Shown here: one piece after another, positions 48,163 to 58,919 of the stretch
Layout: each line of letters opens with the position of its first letter
Position numbering within the stretch: the stretch's first letter is position 1
From: Shewanella sp. 10N.286.48.A6
GTDB lineage: Bacteria > Pseudomonadota > Gammaproteobacteria > Enterobacterales > Shewanellaceae
Length of the DNA: 64,000 nt
NCBI RefSeq assembly: GCF_002873135.1
Contig: NZ_MCVI01000003.1
Span: 297,247-361,246, forward strand
Reading direction: 5' to 3'
Translations under genes and position numbers: made by a program
The notes under the pieces: model-generated
The model's database searches: none
What the model saw: the letters and a program-made list of their open reading frames with translations, nothing else
Told to the model about the DNA's origin: nothing

Positions 48163-49278
48163 TTAAATGTCGATACCAAAGCCAACCACAAATTGATAGT
48201 CATCTTGTTTGGGGATCTCGCCATCTGAGCCTGCTTGTGGTTTGTTAATATGATCCCAAATAAACGATAAATCTAAATCAAAAATATCGGTTAACTCTAC
48301 TTCTATCGTGGCAATGGCGTGATGAGTATAGCCGCCAGACTTATCATCACCGTATTGAACACGATACGAAGAGACAAAATCGATATCACTGGTTATTTCA
48401 GTATCATAAACGGTTTCAATCACTAAGGTTACCGAACTACTGTCAGTGTCTTCACCCGCTTCAACATTATCAAATTTAGTGTAGGTATAGGCTGGACCAC
48501 CACTGATATTCCACTCGGTTTTATTGTTATCGATGATGGTATAACCTAAACCCGACCCCAAGGTGAGTTTGTAATCAATATTGAGAAATTTATCAGTATA
48601 TATTTCAGCAAACACCGGGCGTAAATAAAACTGCTTCGATATAAACCAATCAAAGTTGGTATTCATACGGTTATTGTTAATCTTTTCTTCGCTATCAGAT
48701 TTCGAGTAATTTCCGATATAATCAAGATTTAAGCGCGATTCAGTGGTACGACGAACGGTTTTAGCAATCGCACTATAATCTATTTGCTTGGTATTTCCTG
48801 AGCGTAAGTTGGCCCCTAAAGAAATCTTACTAGACCAATAATTTTCTTCAGACTGTAGCCCTGCAATAATGGTTAAGATTTGAGATTTATCAAACGCTTC
48901 ACCATCAAGATAGCCGACGCCATTTTTGACCAGTAAGCGACCACTCTGCGTCGATAAGTCTGTAAAGCCAATGCTGACAATGCCCGCACTTTGCAACTCT
49001 TTGACATCTTCCCAATCAATATAAACAACATTGAGTTCATCACTATCAAATTCTAGCTTACCGTCATAAAGAGTTTTGATTTCACCTTTTAACAATTCAA
49101 GTGAGGTTAATTGCAACCAATCATTCTTACTGTCTTGTGGTATGGCAAGTTGTTCTGGAGAAGTGCTGTTAATGATTGTTTCTGCAGCCATAATTTCACT
49201 ATATAGCGCTGGACTAAAAAATAACGCTGTCGTGGTGCAGCTAACAAGCAAACCCTTTTTAAGGCCAAGTTGTCGCAT
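48163..49278 (-). CDS. DUF481 outer-membrane protein
   Basis: 371 residues with a signal peptide (about 1-28). An N-terminal segment (about 35-140) contains GEIKTLYDGKLEFDSDELNVVYIDWEDVKEL, then a C-terminal DUF481 barrel beginning at SKISLGANLRSGNTKQIDYS. DUF481 includes the salt-stress-induced outer-membrane YdiY proteins. GGGAG lies 6 bases before the ATG. Convergent with the PAP2 gene. Function not established. Confidence 0.82.
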   Translation of the reverse strand: MRQLGLKKGLLVSCTTTALFFSPALYSEIMAAETIINSTSPEQLAIPQDSKNDWLQLTSLELLKGEIKTLYDGKLEFDSDELNVVYIDWEDVKELQSAGIVSIGFTDLSTQSGRLLVKNGVGYLDGEAFDKSQILTIIAGLQSEENYWSSKISLGANLRSGNTKQIDYSAIAKTVRRTTESRLNLDYIGNYSKSDSEEKINNNRMNTNFDWFISKQFYLRPVFAEIYTDKFLNIDYKLTLGSGLGYTIIDNNKTEWNISGGPAYTYTKFDNVEAGEDTDSSSVTLVIETVYDTEITSDIDFVSSYRVQYGDDKSGGYTHHAIATIEVELTDIFDLDLSFIWDHINKPQAGSDGEIPKQDDYQFVVGFGIDI

Positions 49279-49391
49279 AAAACGCTCCCAGAAAGTATTT
49301 TCAGTGTTTTATATGCCCATATAGTACGATAAAAGCCATATATTAAAGTCATCAAAATGCATTAATATTGGCCAAATGAGTCAAAGTCTCT

Positions 49392-50288
49392 TTAGCTCCA
49401 CATCACTAAAATAGCGGCAACGGCAATTAACACTAACCCCAACACCTCATTAATTTTGATCTTCTGTTTAAGCCAAAAAACACTAATTAGCATGGTAAAA
49501 AACACTTCTATTTGACCCAATGTTTTTACATAGGGCACCGCTTGCAATGACATGGCACTAAACCAACCAATTGAGGCAATACAACTGCACACACTAATGA
49601 GTAATGTCAGCCGAGGTCGCTGCCATAATGCCAATAATGTTAAAGGGTCTTTAATGCCGAGGTAGGTCACTAATAACAGCGTTTGTAGCCCAATGACTGA
49701 AACCAGCACCCAAGCCGCCCGATGGGTAAATGGGATGGGATCTGACAAAGTAGCATCGCTTATCAACAGTAAACTCGCTTCTCTGACCCACAGTGAAGTA
49801 AAAGCAAACGCAACCCCACTGCCAATACCGAGCACGATGGTATTAAGCGATAAACGTTTAACCCCGCGCTGGGTGCTCAAAAGCATGACGGCAACCGCGC
49901 CAATGACCACCCCAATCCAGCCTAATAAACTTAAGCTAGTACCAAAAAATAGCACCCCTAAAATAGCCGCAACCAGCGCTTCACTTTTAGCAAGGCCAGC
50001 GCCAACGGCAAAGTTCTTTAATTGAAATAATTTGACCATCAAACCCGTGGCTAAGATTTGCATCAAGGATGCGCCAATCACAAAGCCATAAAACTGATAA
50101 TTAAAGGTCGGCAAGCTACTAGGTTGCAGTTGATAGAGACTGAAGAGATATATTGCAGCGATAGGCCCAGCCCAAATAAAGCGCGCCAGGGTAACACCAC
50201 TGACTTTCACTTGCTGGCTCAGCTCACTTTGAAAAGCATTGCGCCAAGACTGCATAAAAGCGGCCAGTATAGTAAGTGCTATCCACAT
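49392..50288 (-). CDS. EamA/DMT-family transporter
   Basis: 298 residues with ten predicted helices arranged as two EamA repeats (about 1-135 and 150-298). WIALTILAAFMQSWRNAFQSELSQ at the N-terminus and GQIEVFFTMLISVFWLKQKIKINEVLGLVLIAVA near the C-terminus are typical of drug/metabolite transporters. Substrate unknown. It precedes the DUF481 gene by 113 bases on the same strand. Confidence 0.85.
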   Translation of the reverse strand: MWIALTILAAFMQSWRNAFQSELSQQVKVSGVTLARFIWAGPIAAIYLFSLYQLQPSSLPTFNYQFYGFVIGASLMQILATGLMVKLFQLKNFAVGAGLAKSEALVAAILGVLFFGTSLSLLGWIGVVIGAVAVMLLSTQRGVKRLSLNTIVLGIGSGVAFAFTSLWVREASLLLISDATLSDPIPFTHRAAWVLVSVIGLQTLLLVTYLGIKDPLTLLALWQRPRLTLLISVCSCIASIGWFSAMSLQAVPYVKTLGQIEVFFTMLISVFWLKQKIKINEVLGLVLIAVAAILVMWS

Positions 50289-50442
50289 AGATATATGCCT
50301 AATAATTCAGATAGTTGAGGATTGTTCTGATAACTAATTTGATGGCTAATTTGATGACAATTTTAAAGACTATAAAGTATCACAAACTGAGCAGCGGATT
50401 GTTGGTGATTTGTTCTAGCTTAGAAATTAGAAGTTGGCTGTA

Positions 50443-50464
50443 GCGAACATTTTAATATGTTCGC
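50443..50464. repeat. 8-bp inverted repeat between eamA-like and Sel1 genes
   Basis: GCGAACAT and ATGTTCGC flank 6 bases. No T run follows, so it may be a small operator or a chance hairpin. Confidence 0.4.
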
Positions 50465-50543
50465 TTAAGGTTATTGTTGATGAGGGAATGTATGATGGCG
50501 GTACGCTTCTCTTTTTATCATGCCTGTTTTGGTGATTTCTTTA

Positions 50544-51152
50544 TCACTGGTTTTTTATATTTTCACTGACTATTACACCATAATTAGATAAGTCTTTTCT
50601 TACTCCTAAAAAAATCATGACAGTCCCTTTAAGTACTTTCATTAAACCTGTGATTAATTTTCCTTGTTCGATGTCAAACAAACCACTTTCCTTTAAAGCT
50701 ACATGACTTCCAGCCTGTACTGCTAACTCATAGTATTTTTTTGAAGTAGCAATATTTTTTGGCATACCATAGCCATAACGATAAAAGCGAGCGAGCATCA
50801 ACTTAGCTACAACTCCTCCCTTATCTGAAGCTTTGGTGTATAGATTCTTTGCTCGTAAATAATCTTGTTGAACACCAACGCCAAAAAAATATAGCCTTCC
50901 CAAAGAAGTATAGGCATAAACATCATCACATAGCTCAATTGCTTTTCTATAATATGCTGCTGCTTTTTCGTAATTTTGTTGTATCGTTGCTGACGATGGC
51001 ATTTCGTATAAATAACCAATCTCAACTAAGGCTTCATATACACCTTTTTTGACCATGCATCTAAATAAAAAAATGGCTTGATCGTATTTCTCTTCCTTAA
51101 CTAGGCTTACAGCATCACCCCATAAAGAAATCTCATCATATTTGATATTCAT
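50544..51152 (-). CDS. Sel1-repeat (TPR-like) protein
   Basis: About 202 residues from the ATG at 51152, chosen over one at 51182 because GGAGGGAG lies 7 bases ahead of it. Three Sel1-like repeats are readable: IGYLYEMPSSATIQQNYEKAAAYYRKA, LGRLYFFGVGVQQDYLRAKNLYTKA, LARFYRYGYGMPKNIATSKKYYELA. No signal peptide is present, so it is probably cytosolic and mediates protein contacts. The region is more AT-rich than its neighbours and borders a repeat-like stretch, which suggests later acquisition. Confidence 0.8.
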   Translation of the reverse strand: MNIKYDEISLWGDAVSLVKEEKYDQAIFLFRCMVKKGVYEALVEIGYLYEMPSSATIQQNYEKAAAYYRKAIELCDDVYAYTSLGRLYFFGVGVQQDYLRAKNLYTKASDKGGVVAKLMLARFYRYGYGMPKNIATSKKYYELAVQAGSHVALKESGLFDIEQGKLITGLMKVLKGTVMIFLGVRKDLSNYGVIVSENIKNQ

Positions 51153-51339
51153 TAACGAACTCCCTCCATAATTTTTTCCCAATAATAAATGAGGGCTAAG
51201 TAAGCTTTAATAAGGTAGTTGGTTGGCTCATTATGATTGAATAGCTTCATCCCTAAATGGCGTTCTCGATGTTTTTGTTCGAGGTTACCGACTCTGTCCT
51301 TAAGTGGTTCTACTTTAAACTGATTTATAACTTTTATTC

Positions 51340-51371
51340 AATGTTTAGCTTAATGTTTAGCTTAATGTTTA
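51340..51371. repeat. 12-bp tandem repeat, 2.7 copies
   Basis: AATGTTTAGCTT is repeated head to tail in non-coding DNA upstream of the Sel1 gene. Confidence 0.7.
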
Positions 51372-51478
51372 TTGGCTAGGTTACAGAAGACCATCACTCC
51401 CATCTAATCCATTGCCTGCCGCAGGCTTATGTGCAGATACAACTGCGAGACGCTGCAAGTACGTCCCTGTAAGCTCTG

Positions 51479-51498
51479 CCAAAACATCCATGTTTTGG
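51479..51498. repeat. 9-bp hairpin CCAAAACAT/ATGTTTTGG
   Basis: A perfect inverted repeat with a two-base centre, embedded in a stretch (GCAAGTACGTCCCTGTA) that reads like a dispersed repeat module. Confidence 0.6.
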
Positions 51499-51639
51499 AA
51501 GCTCGCTGCTGCATCTACACTGGGATTATTATTTCTTCGATTTAACTGCATTTGTGACAATATAAAGAACTAGAAAGATCTTAGTTCTAATTAGCTAGAA
51601 GATTCAATTTGAATTGAGGACGTTGAAGAAAATAGCGTG

Positions 51640-51686
51640 AGCCTGACAGGACGTCAGGCTAGCTTTCGTCGGGCCATGGATGGCCC
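51640..51686. repeat. Two adjacent perfect hairpins
   Basis: AGCCTGAC/GTCAGGCT with a 5-base loop (51640-51660), then GGGCCAT/ATGGCCC (51671-51686), only 10 bases apart. They begin the structured half of the repeat region. Confidence 0.65.
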
Positions 51687-51810
51687 ATCGGGAGCGTTAG
51701 CATTTTCGAATAAGTCCGAAGCAGTCTACAAACGAAGTCAGAAGCTGGATCAATCCCCATCGAAAATTATGCGCTTTTCAGCATTTTTCGTTAGGGGCGC
51801 TGGGGGATAT

Positions 51811-51843
51811 CCAAAAGGGGAACAAGCGCTTTTCCCCTTTTGG
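51811..51843. repeat. 12-bp hairpin CCAAAAGGGGAA/TTCCCCTTTTGG
   Basis: A perfect 12-bp stem with a 9-base loop near the right end of the structured region. No T run follows at the expected spot. Confidence 0.65.
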
Positions 51844-51922
51844 TCTGGTGTGGGCGAAGCACCACGACTTTGATCTAATCTCAAAAACTAATAAAAAATT
51901 CAACTTAAAACTGACCCCACAA

Positions 51923-51958
51923 AAAAGCCCTGAACTTAACCATAAGTTCAGGGCTTTT
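51923..51958 (-). terminator. Terminator of kdsA
   Basis: A 16-bp perfect stem built on AAAAGCCCTGAACTTA and its complement with a 4-base loop; T run on the minus strand, 15 bases past the kdsA stop. Confidence 0.92.
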
Positions 51959-51973
51959 AAAAGAATCTCTTAT

Positions 51974-52834
<861 letters not shown>

Positions 52835-52884
52835 TTAATCAATACCATGGGATTAGCCGCTGCTAACCCCATTAAAAAATAATG

Positions 52885-54138
52885 TTATACCGCAAGTATC
52901 TGCAGTAACTGGCCACACATCCAAGCCATATATGTGCCTACAGCATAGCCCAATACCGCCAACAATACGCCAACTGGCGCAAGTGCTGGATGAAACGCTG
53001 CTGCAACCACAGGGGCTGACGCTGCGCCGCCAACGTTAGCCTGACTGCCCACCGCCATATAAAACAGCGGCGCTTTAATAATTTTAGCCACGATAAGCAT
53101 AAAGCTTGCGTGTACCAGCATCCAAATAATACCAATGGCGAAATACCACAGGTTTTGCTCATCAGCGAGTTTGGATACATCCATATGCAAACCAATGGTC
53201 GCAACAAGGATATATAAAAATGCCGATGCCACTTTCGAGGCGCCCGCAGCTTCTATCTGCTTTACTGGACTAAAGGATAAAGCTAAACCAATAGTTGTGG
53301 CGATAACAACCAGCCAGAAGAACTTGGAGGTTAAGCTGTAGTCTTGAGTCCAAGGGTAATTAACTTCAAAAAATGGTCCTAAAAAGTCTGCCGCAAAATG
53401 CGCTAACCCGGTAACACCAAAACCTATGGCCACAATCAGCATTAAGTCACGCAGTGAAGGTATACGGGCATTTTCTGCATGGTACTTTTCAACTTTGGCT
53501 TTAAGGGCTTCAAGGGCGGTGGTGTCTGCGCCTGTTTTAGCATCAATCTCTTTAGCACGAGATGCCATCAGCAGTAATACTGCCATCCACAGGTTAGCGA
53601 CAATTACATCTACAGTCACCATCACGGAAAAGATATCGCCGCCCACTTCATAAATTTCTTTCATTGAGGCTTGGTTAGCGCCGCCGCCAATCCAACTGCC
53701 CGCAAGAGTGGTCATTCCGCGCCATACTGCATCAGGGCCATTGCCGCCTAATACGTCAGGGTTAATGGCTGAGATAATCAATAACGCAATGGGACCGCCA
53801 ATCACAATGCCCACGGTGCCGGTTAAAAACATCACAATAGCTTTAGGGCCTAAACTTAAAATCGCTTTTAAATCGACACTTAAAATCAATAACACCAAAC
53901 AAGCAGGCAATAAGTAACGCGAGGCAACATAATATAATTTTGAGGTGTCACCATCGACGATACCAAAGGTATTCAGTAGTGATGGTAAGAAGTAACACAG
54001 CAATAAGGCTGGGATAAACTTATAGAATTTTTGCCAAAATGGGTGTGCTGACGAACTGGTATAGAAAACAAAGCCGAGAATGACGGCAAGTAATCCCAGT
54101 GCTGTTGCGTCATTGGTTACCATGGGTGTGGTGGTCAT
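52885..54138 (-). CDS. DUF819 membrane protein
   Basis: About 417 residues from the ATG at 54138, preferred to one at 54162 because AAGGGAG lies 7 bases ahead. Around ten hydrophobic helices with conserved AGSWIGGGANQASMKEIY and VGSQANVGGAASAPVVAAAFHP motifs, typical of DUF819 (YjcL) proteins, which look like transporters. A cytosolic charged loop near 195-215 separates the two halves. Substrate unknown. Confidence 0.85.
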   Translation of the reverse strand: MTTTPMVTNDATALGLLAVILGFVFYTSSSAHPFWQKFYKFIPALLLCYFLPSLLNTFGIVDGDTSKLYYVASRYLLPACLVLLILSVDLKAILSLGPKAIVMFLTGTVGIVIGGPIALLIISAINPDVLGGNGPDAVWRGMTTLAGSWIGGGANQASMKEIYEVGGDIFSVMVTVDVIVANLWMAVLLLMASRAKEIDAKTGADTTALEALKAKVEKYHAENARIPSLRDLMLIVAIGFGVTGLAHFAADFLGPFFEVNYPWTQDYSLTSKFFWLVVIATTIGLALSFSPVKQIEAAGASKVASAFLYILVATIGLHMDVSKLADEQNLWYFAIGIIWMLVHASFMLIVAKIIKAPLFYMAVGSQANVGGAASAPVVAAAFHPALAPVGVLLAVLGYAVGTYMAWMCGQLLQILAV

Positions 54139-54305
54139 GAAAAAGCTCCCTTGCAAATGCATTTCATAGTGAATTTATTATTGTTATGAATGTACTTTAA
54201 AGTACTTATTATTTTAAATTGGCGAAGTTACTGACAGATTAACTGCTTTGCGATAAACAATTCAGGCTCATAAATGAGCCTGAATTTGAATATTATATTA
54301 ACCAC

Positions 54306-55094
54306 TTAGTGATAAGTCTGTGGTTGTTGACTTAACTCTTTCAGCTGGATTTTGACAATTTCCGTCACCGGGTCGTGTGGACTGCTGTCGATAAAGTGCT
54401 GTAAATCTGAAATGGCCACTTTAATGCACCCCAGTTGCTGGGCAATAAAAGCGCGCTCTCGATTTAAGCTCACATCATCAGGATGCCACTGCAGCAATAA
54501 ATTGCAGCATTCCATCGCTTGTTCAAATTTCTGGGTTACGATGCAACCCGCTTTTAGCTCATGTAACATACGAGTTATTAAGCGTTTTAGGCTGGCTGTT
54601 TTTAAGTACTTAGGCTTAAGCATGGCCGAATTACCTAACTCACCACGCACCAGTATATGCAATTGGTGGCGGCTTAATTGCTGCCCCGTTAGCGGATCGA
54701 TATAAATGACATTATCATTTATATGGCTTCTCACTACGGTGTGCCCCGGTAATAATACCGCTTCTAAGCTAATATCAAGCTGCTTAGCCAGTAAAATTAA
54801 TACCGTGGCTAAGGTGGTGCTGTTACCTTGACGGGTCATAATGCAGCGACCAAGATCGGCAGCATCAACACTAAAGTAATCATCACGCACACAAAAGCCT
54901 AAATCATCATAAAACCAGTGCAATAAACCTTCAAAGCGCTGTTGCTGATCTTCGACATATAAGCTCATCACTGAGCCGGCAATTTCATACCAAGCCCAAA
55001 GCGCTTTCTTCTCTTGAGAAAAGCCAAGATGTTGTGTTATTTCAAATGCAGTTTCAGGGATCTTAACTGCATCTTTCATTTGATGTTTTGCCAT
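54306..55094 (-). CDS. sirB1: SirB1-family protein (transglutaminase-like with TPR)
   Basis: 262 residues. The N-terminal transglutaminase-like fold (about 25-150) with DDLGFCVRDDYFSVDAADLGRCIMTRQGNSTTLATVLILLAKQL is the SirB1 pattern. A C-terminal tetratricopeptide part (about 180-255) follows. SirB1 sits with SirB2, PrmC, PrfA and HemA in many gammaproteobacteria, as here. Molecular role not established; its placement suggests a link to translation or to envelope genes. Confidence 0.88.
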   Translation of the reverse strand: MAKHQMKDAVKIPETAFEITQHLGFSQEKKALWAWYEIAGSVMSLYVEDQQQRFEGLLHWFYDDLGFCVRDDYFSVDAADLGRCIMTRQGNSTTLATVLILLAKQLDISLEAVLLPGHTVVRSHINDNVIYIDPLTGQQLSRHQLHILVRGELGNSAMLKPKYLKTASLKRLITRMLHELKAGCIVTQKFEQAMECCNLLLQWHPDDVSLNRERAFIAQQLGCIKVAISDLQHFIDSSPHDPVTEIVKIQLKELSQQPQTYH

Positions 55095-55103
55095 TAAACT
55101 CTA

Positions 55104-55499
55104 TTAACCCATTAATACAACTTGTTTAAAATGAGCCAGCCTGGCAGCTAATATGAGCCATCCGATAGCACCTAAAAAGGCGAAGATTTTGAATAAATTG
55201 TTACGGTTACCTTTAAGTGCCATAACGCCCAATCCAATGTAGGCTAAAACTGCAATTAATTTTTCAGTCATCCACTCATCGACAAATGGATATTGTTTGA
55301 TCATGAAGCACAAGATTAGCCCTGATAACAATAAGAAGGTATCAATGACATGAGGGGCAACTTTAACAAACTTTTTATCCATGATTGGCGACTTGCGCAT
55401 GTGTAGTACAAAGCGAGTGACAAAAAAGACCACACTTAAAAAGATGAAGGTTAAGTGCGTGTGTTTAACAGCTGGATATAAACTGTAAAAGGTTTCCAT
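55104..55499 (-). CDS. sirB2: SirB2-family membrane protein
   Basis: 131 residues with four predicted helices. HTHLTFIFLSVVFFVTRFVLHM near the N-terminus and the later KGNRNNLFK loop match SirB2. It starts 202 bases after prmC and ends 9 bases before sirB1, so the pair is probably co-transcribed. Function unknown. Confidence 0.88.
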   Translation of the reverse strand: METFYSLYPAVKHTHLTFIFLSVVFFVTRFVLHMRKSPIMDKKFVKVAPHVIDTFLLLSGLILCFMIKQYPFVDEWMTEKLIAVLAYIGLGVMALKGNRNNLFKIFAFLGAIGWLILAARLAHFKQVVLMG

Positions 55500-55701
55500 T
55501 ATTGTTTTTCTCTTTGAGCTACCGATAAAATGGCCGCTAGTTTACTCGATCTGGCGGCTTATTAGCAATGTTGTGAAAATCGCCCCATTAGGCCAGTCAC
55601 TACATGAGTAAATCAGCAACTAACTCAGTATTAACTGGGCAATTAACGCGATGGATCACTGCCAATGATTAACGAACGAAAAAATGGCGGTTGCAAGTGG
55701 C

Positions 55702-56559
55702 TTAAACCTTGTTCCATTGACCTAAGGTGCAACGGTCATTACTGCCAAAGTCTCGCACGGTTGCGACATTGTCATAACCAAGTTCAATGAGCTTTTGTCT
55801 TACGACCAGCGCCTGTTCAAAGCCGTGCTCCAGCAGTAAATAGCCACCTTCAGATAAGTAAGCCCGCGCATAGGTTGCGATATGAAATAAATCAGCAAAA
55901 CCTGCGTCACCTGCGGTCAATGCACTTGATGGTTCAAAGCGCACATCACCCATGGCTAAATGCTCATCGGCTTCGTCAATATAAGGAGGGTTTGAGACAA
56001 TTAATTGAAATTGCCGGCCTTCAATTGCACTAAACCAATCTGATTGTAAAATTTCAACTTGAGTGAGATTTAAGTTTTGCCGGTTGGCTTTAGCAAGTTC
56101 TACCGCATCAGTGACTTTATCAACGGCTGTGACTTGCCATTGTGGTCGCTCAGATGCCAATGACAATGCTATCGCGCCTGTTCCCGTACCTAAATCCAGT
56201 ACCTTAGCCGTTTCCGCTACAGGCAAATTTAACGCGGTTTCTACTAAAATTTCAGTATCAGGACGCGGGATCAAGGTGGTGGCGTTAACAATAAATGGCA
56301 ATGACCAAAATTCACGTTCACCAATAATATGTGCCACAGGCACACCTTGCTGGCGCTTTTCGACCATGGCTTTATAAGCTTTGAATTGATCTGTGGTGAG
56401 GACTTTTTCAGGCCAAGTATAAATGAAGCTACGCTGCTTATTGATGCAATGCAGAAGCAAGGCTTCTGCATCGATATTGGCCGATTCAGATGAATCGACC
56501 AATAAACTGTAAGCCCATTGCAAAGACTCCGCAATGGTAGAGAAAGAAGACTGTGACAA
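55702..56559 (-). CDS. prmC: Release factor glutamine methyltransferase PrmC (HemK)
   Basis: Methylates the glutamine of the GGQ motif in RF1 and RF2 using SAM. 285 residues. An N-terminal helical domain, then the SAM site LDLGTGTGAIALSLA (about 120) and the catalytic NPPYIDE (about 191). It starts at a TTG with an excellent AAGGAG 5 bases ahead, and that Shine-Dalgarno overlaps the prfA stop. It acts on the product of the gene just upstream. Confidence 0.95.
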   Translation of the reverse strand: MSQSSFSTIAESLQWAYSLLVDSSESANIDAEALLLHCINKQRSFIYTWPEKVLTTDQFKAYKAMVEKRQQGVPVAHIIGEREFWSLPFIVNATTLIPRPDTEILVETALNLPVAETAKVLDLGTGTGAIALSLASERPQWQVTAVDKVTDAVELAKANRQNLNLTQVEILQSDWFSAIEGRQFQLIVSNPPYIDEADEHLAMGDVRFEPSSALTAGDAGFADLFHIATYARAYLSEGGYLLLEHGFEQALVVRQKLIELGYDNVATVRDFGSNDRCTLGQWNKV

Positions 56560-56568
56560 GGTTACTCC

Positions 56569-57654
56569 TTAGTCGTCAGCTAATGCAGCAAGCAAGTCCG
56601 CTTGTTCCTCTTGCATTAATGGCTCAATAATAGCGTTTAAGTCGCCTTCCATGATTTCATTTAAGCGGTATAGCGTTAAATTAATGCGGTGCTCACTCAT
56701 ACGACCTTGTGGGAAGTTGTAAGTTCGAATACGTTCAGAACGGTCACCACTTGCCACTAGATTACGGCGGGTTGATTCTTCTTCGCTACGACGCTTTTCA
56801 TCTTCAACCGCTTGTAAGCGCGCTGAAAGCACACTCATGGCTTGGGCACGGTTTTTATGTTGCGAGCGTTGATCCTGACATTCCACCACAATACCTGACG
56901 GTACGTGAGTAATACGAATGGCTGAATCGGTTTTGTTGACGTGCTGACCACCTGCGCCAGATGCGCGGAAGGTATCGACTTTTAAATCTGCTGGATTAAT
57001 TGAAATCTGCTCTGCTTCTGGCACTTCTGGTAATACAACCACGGTAACGGCTGAGGTATGTACACGACCTTGGGATTCAGTTTCTGGTACACGTTGAACA
57101 CGGTGTCCGCCAGATTCAAATTTCAATTTACCGTAAACGCCTTCACCAGTTACGTGAACGATTAATTCTTTAAAGCCACCATGCTCACCTTCGTTGGCGT
57201 TCATGATTTCCATTTGCCACTTATTCGACTCACAAAAACGTGAATACATGCGGAATAAGTCACCCGCGAATATAGCGGCTTCATCACCACCGGCGCCGGC
57301 ACGGATTTCTACGAAGGCATTACGGTCGTCATTTGGATCTTTTGGAAGCAATAAGATTTGTAATTCATCTTCAAGTTCTGCAATGGCTTTTTTGGCTGCT
57401 TTAATTTCTTCTTGAGCCATTTCACGCATTTCTGCGTCATCTTCAGTAAGCATTTCTTGCGCTGACTCAAGATCGGCTTGAGCCTCTTGAAACGCTTTAA
57501 AGCTTTTTACAATATCTTCTAACTGAGAATATTCTTTTGATAAGCCGCGAAAGCGGTCTTGATCCGCAATAACTTGTGCATCACTCAGTAATGCCAATAC
57601 TTCTTCATTACGTTCAAGCAAGCCTTCCAGCTTGCGAATAACCGACTCTTTCAT
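56569..57654 (-). CDS. prfA: Peptide chain release factor 1
   Basis: Class I release factor for UAA/UAG. 361 residues. The catalytic GGQ lies in [18 protein letters not shown] at about 233-235, preceded by the RVHTSAVTV anticodon region. It is flanked by hemA and prmC in the conserved order; prmC starts 9 bases after its stop. Confidence 0.97.
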   Translation of the reverse strand: MKESVIRKLEGLLERNEEVLALLSDAQVIADQDRFRGLSKEYSQLEDIVKSFKAFQEAQADLESAQEMLTEDDAEMREMAQEEIKAAKKAIAELEDELQILLLPKDPNDDRNAFVEIRAGAGGDEAAIFAGDLFRMYSRFCESNKWQMEIMNANEGEHGGFKELIVHVTGEGVYGKLKFESGGHRVQRVPETESQGRVHTSAVTVVVLPEVPEAEQISINPADLKVDTFRASGAGGQHVNKTDSAIRITHVPSGIVVECQDQRSQHKNRAQAMSVLSARLQAVEDEKRRSEEESTRRNLVASGDRSERIRTYNFPQGRMSEHRINLTLYRLNEIMEGDLNAIIEPLMQEEQADLLAALADD

Positions 57655-57668
57655 TTAGCTTTATTACC

Positions 57669-58919
57669 TTAATTTTTATCCAAACCAAGCGTGACACGTA
57701 ATTGGCCTAAGGTATTCAAGTCCCCTTGACGACTAGCAGAAGTTAACGCTTGTGTCGGTGCATGGATTAAGCGATTGGTTAGCCTATTGGCTAGCTCTAA
57801 AATCACTTGTTCATTGTCACCACCTTGAGTTAATTTGTTCAAGGCGCGCTCTACTAATTCATCTTTAATTGCCAAACTTTGGCTTCGGTATTCTCGAATA
57901 CTGTCTACAGACTCTAACGAACGCACCCATTCCATAAAGATATGAGATTGTTCATCGGCAATTACTTCTGCCTGCTCGGCGGCTTCTTTACGTGAAGCCA
58001 TGTTCTGTTCAATGATGCTGTGTAAATCGTCCACAGTATAAAGGAAAGCATCGTCTAATTCGCCAACTTCTGCTTCTATATCACGAGGAACTGCAATATC
58101 AACCAATAGCATGGGTTGATGACGACGTTGTTTCAGTGCCTTTTCGACCATGCCCTTACCTAATATAGGCAATGGACTGGCGGTAGAGGATATCACGATA
58201 TCGGCTTTAGGTAGATAGTCTGGTATTTGTTGCAACGTAATTGCCGTTGCATCAAACTCTTCACACATCGCCTGTGCACGCTCAACCGTTCGGTTAGCCA
58301 CCACAATACCGGCAACCTCATTGTCTTTTAAATGCTTGGCAACTAATTCAATGGTTTCTCCAGCGCCAATCAATAATACATTGGTGGTACTTAGTGATGA
58401 GAAAATATGTTTGGCCATGCTGACAGCGGCAAACGCCACTGACACCGCGGCGGCGCCAATTTCGGTTTCAGTACGCACTTTTTTAGCCACTGAAAAGGTG
58501 TTTTGAAACAAACGGTCAATAGTAACTGCCGTTGTGCCTGCCTCTTTAGCTTTCGCAAAGGCTTGTTTAACTTGCCCAAGAATTTGTGGCTCACCTAATA
58601 CTAGAGAATCTAGACCTGAAGACACGCGCATTAAGTGTTTAACGCATTCCTGATCCTCATAGCTATAAATACAAGGCATGAGATCATCATGACTAAGATT
58701 GTGATAATCCTCTAGCCATTCGATTATGTCTTCTTTAGTGCCGTTGTTGCAATAAAGTTCTGTACGGTTACAGGTTGACACGATCACGGATTCACCCGAG
58801 CTAGTTCGACTAGCTAGACTCTTCATCGCATCGTGAATCTTATCCGGTGAAAAGGCGACTTTCTCTCGAAGATCGACCGTGGCGGTTTTATGATTTATTC
58901 CGATTGCTACTAGGCTCAT
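57669..58919 (-). CDS. hemA: Glutamyl-tRNA reductase
   Basis: First step of C5 tetrapyrrole synthesis: reduces glutamyl-tRNA(Glu) to glutamate-1-semialdehyde with NADPH. 416 residues. The catalytic Cys50 lies in STCNRTE. The NADPH-binding domain with [15 protein letters not shown] (about 181-195) and the C-terminal dimerisation helices are intact. Divergent from lolB, as in E. coli. It heads the minus-strand run hemA-prfA-prmC. Confidence 0.97.
   Translation of the reverse strand: MSLVAIGINHKTATVDLREKVAFSPDKIHDAMKSLASRTSSGESVIVSTCNRTELYCNNGTKEDIIEWLEDYHNLSHDDLMPCIYSYEDQECVKHLMRVSSGLDSLVLGEPQILGQVKQAFAKAKEAGTTAVTIDRLFQNTFSVAKKVRTETEIGAAAVSVAFAAVSMAKHIFSSLSTTNVLLIGAGETIELVAKHLKDNEVAGIVVANRTVERAQAMCEEFDATAITLQQIPDYLPKADIVISSTASPLPILGKGMVEKALKQRRHQPMLLVDIAVPRDIEAEVGELDDAFLYTVDDLHSIIEQNMASRKEAAEQAEVIADEQSHIFMEWVRSLESVDSIREYRSQSLAIKDELVERALNKLTQGGDNEQVILELANRLTNRLIHAPTQALTSASRQGDLNTLGQLRVTLGLDKN

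Larger units (their letters stand above)
51153..51973. other. 821-base hairpin-rich, repeat-like non-coding region
   Basis: It contains a 12-bp tandem repeat (51340-51371), hairpins at 51479-51498, 51640-51660, 51671-51686 and 51811-51843, and the kdsA terminator. A 78-codon frame at 51637-51873 overlaps the hairpins and probably is not a real gene. The many compact palindromes resemble interspersed repeats I associate with Shewanella and Vibrio genomes; this recollection is not verified. Confidence 0.55.

Noticed and set aside
50491..50568. 25-codon plus-strand frame (MMAVRFSFYHACFG...) before the Sel1 gene end
   Set aside because: Short, no ribosome site beyond a weak GAGGGAA, and it overlaps the end of the minus-strand Sel1 gene.
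51637..51873. 78-codon open frame in the repeat region as a protein gene
   Set aside because: It covers several perfect hairpins, starts with GTG without a clear Shine-Dalgarno, and its composition follows the repeat rather than a protein.
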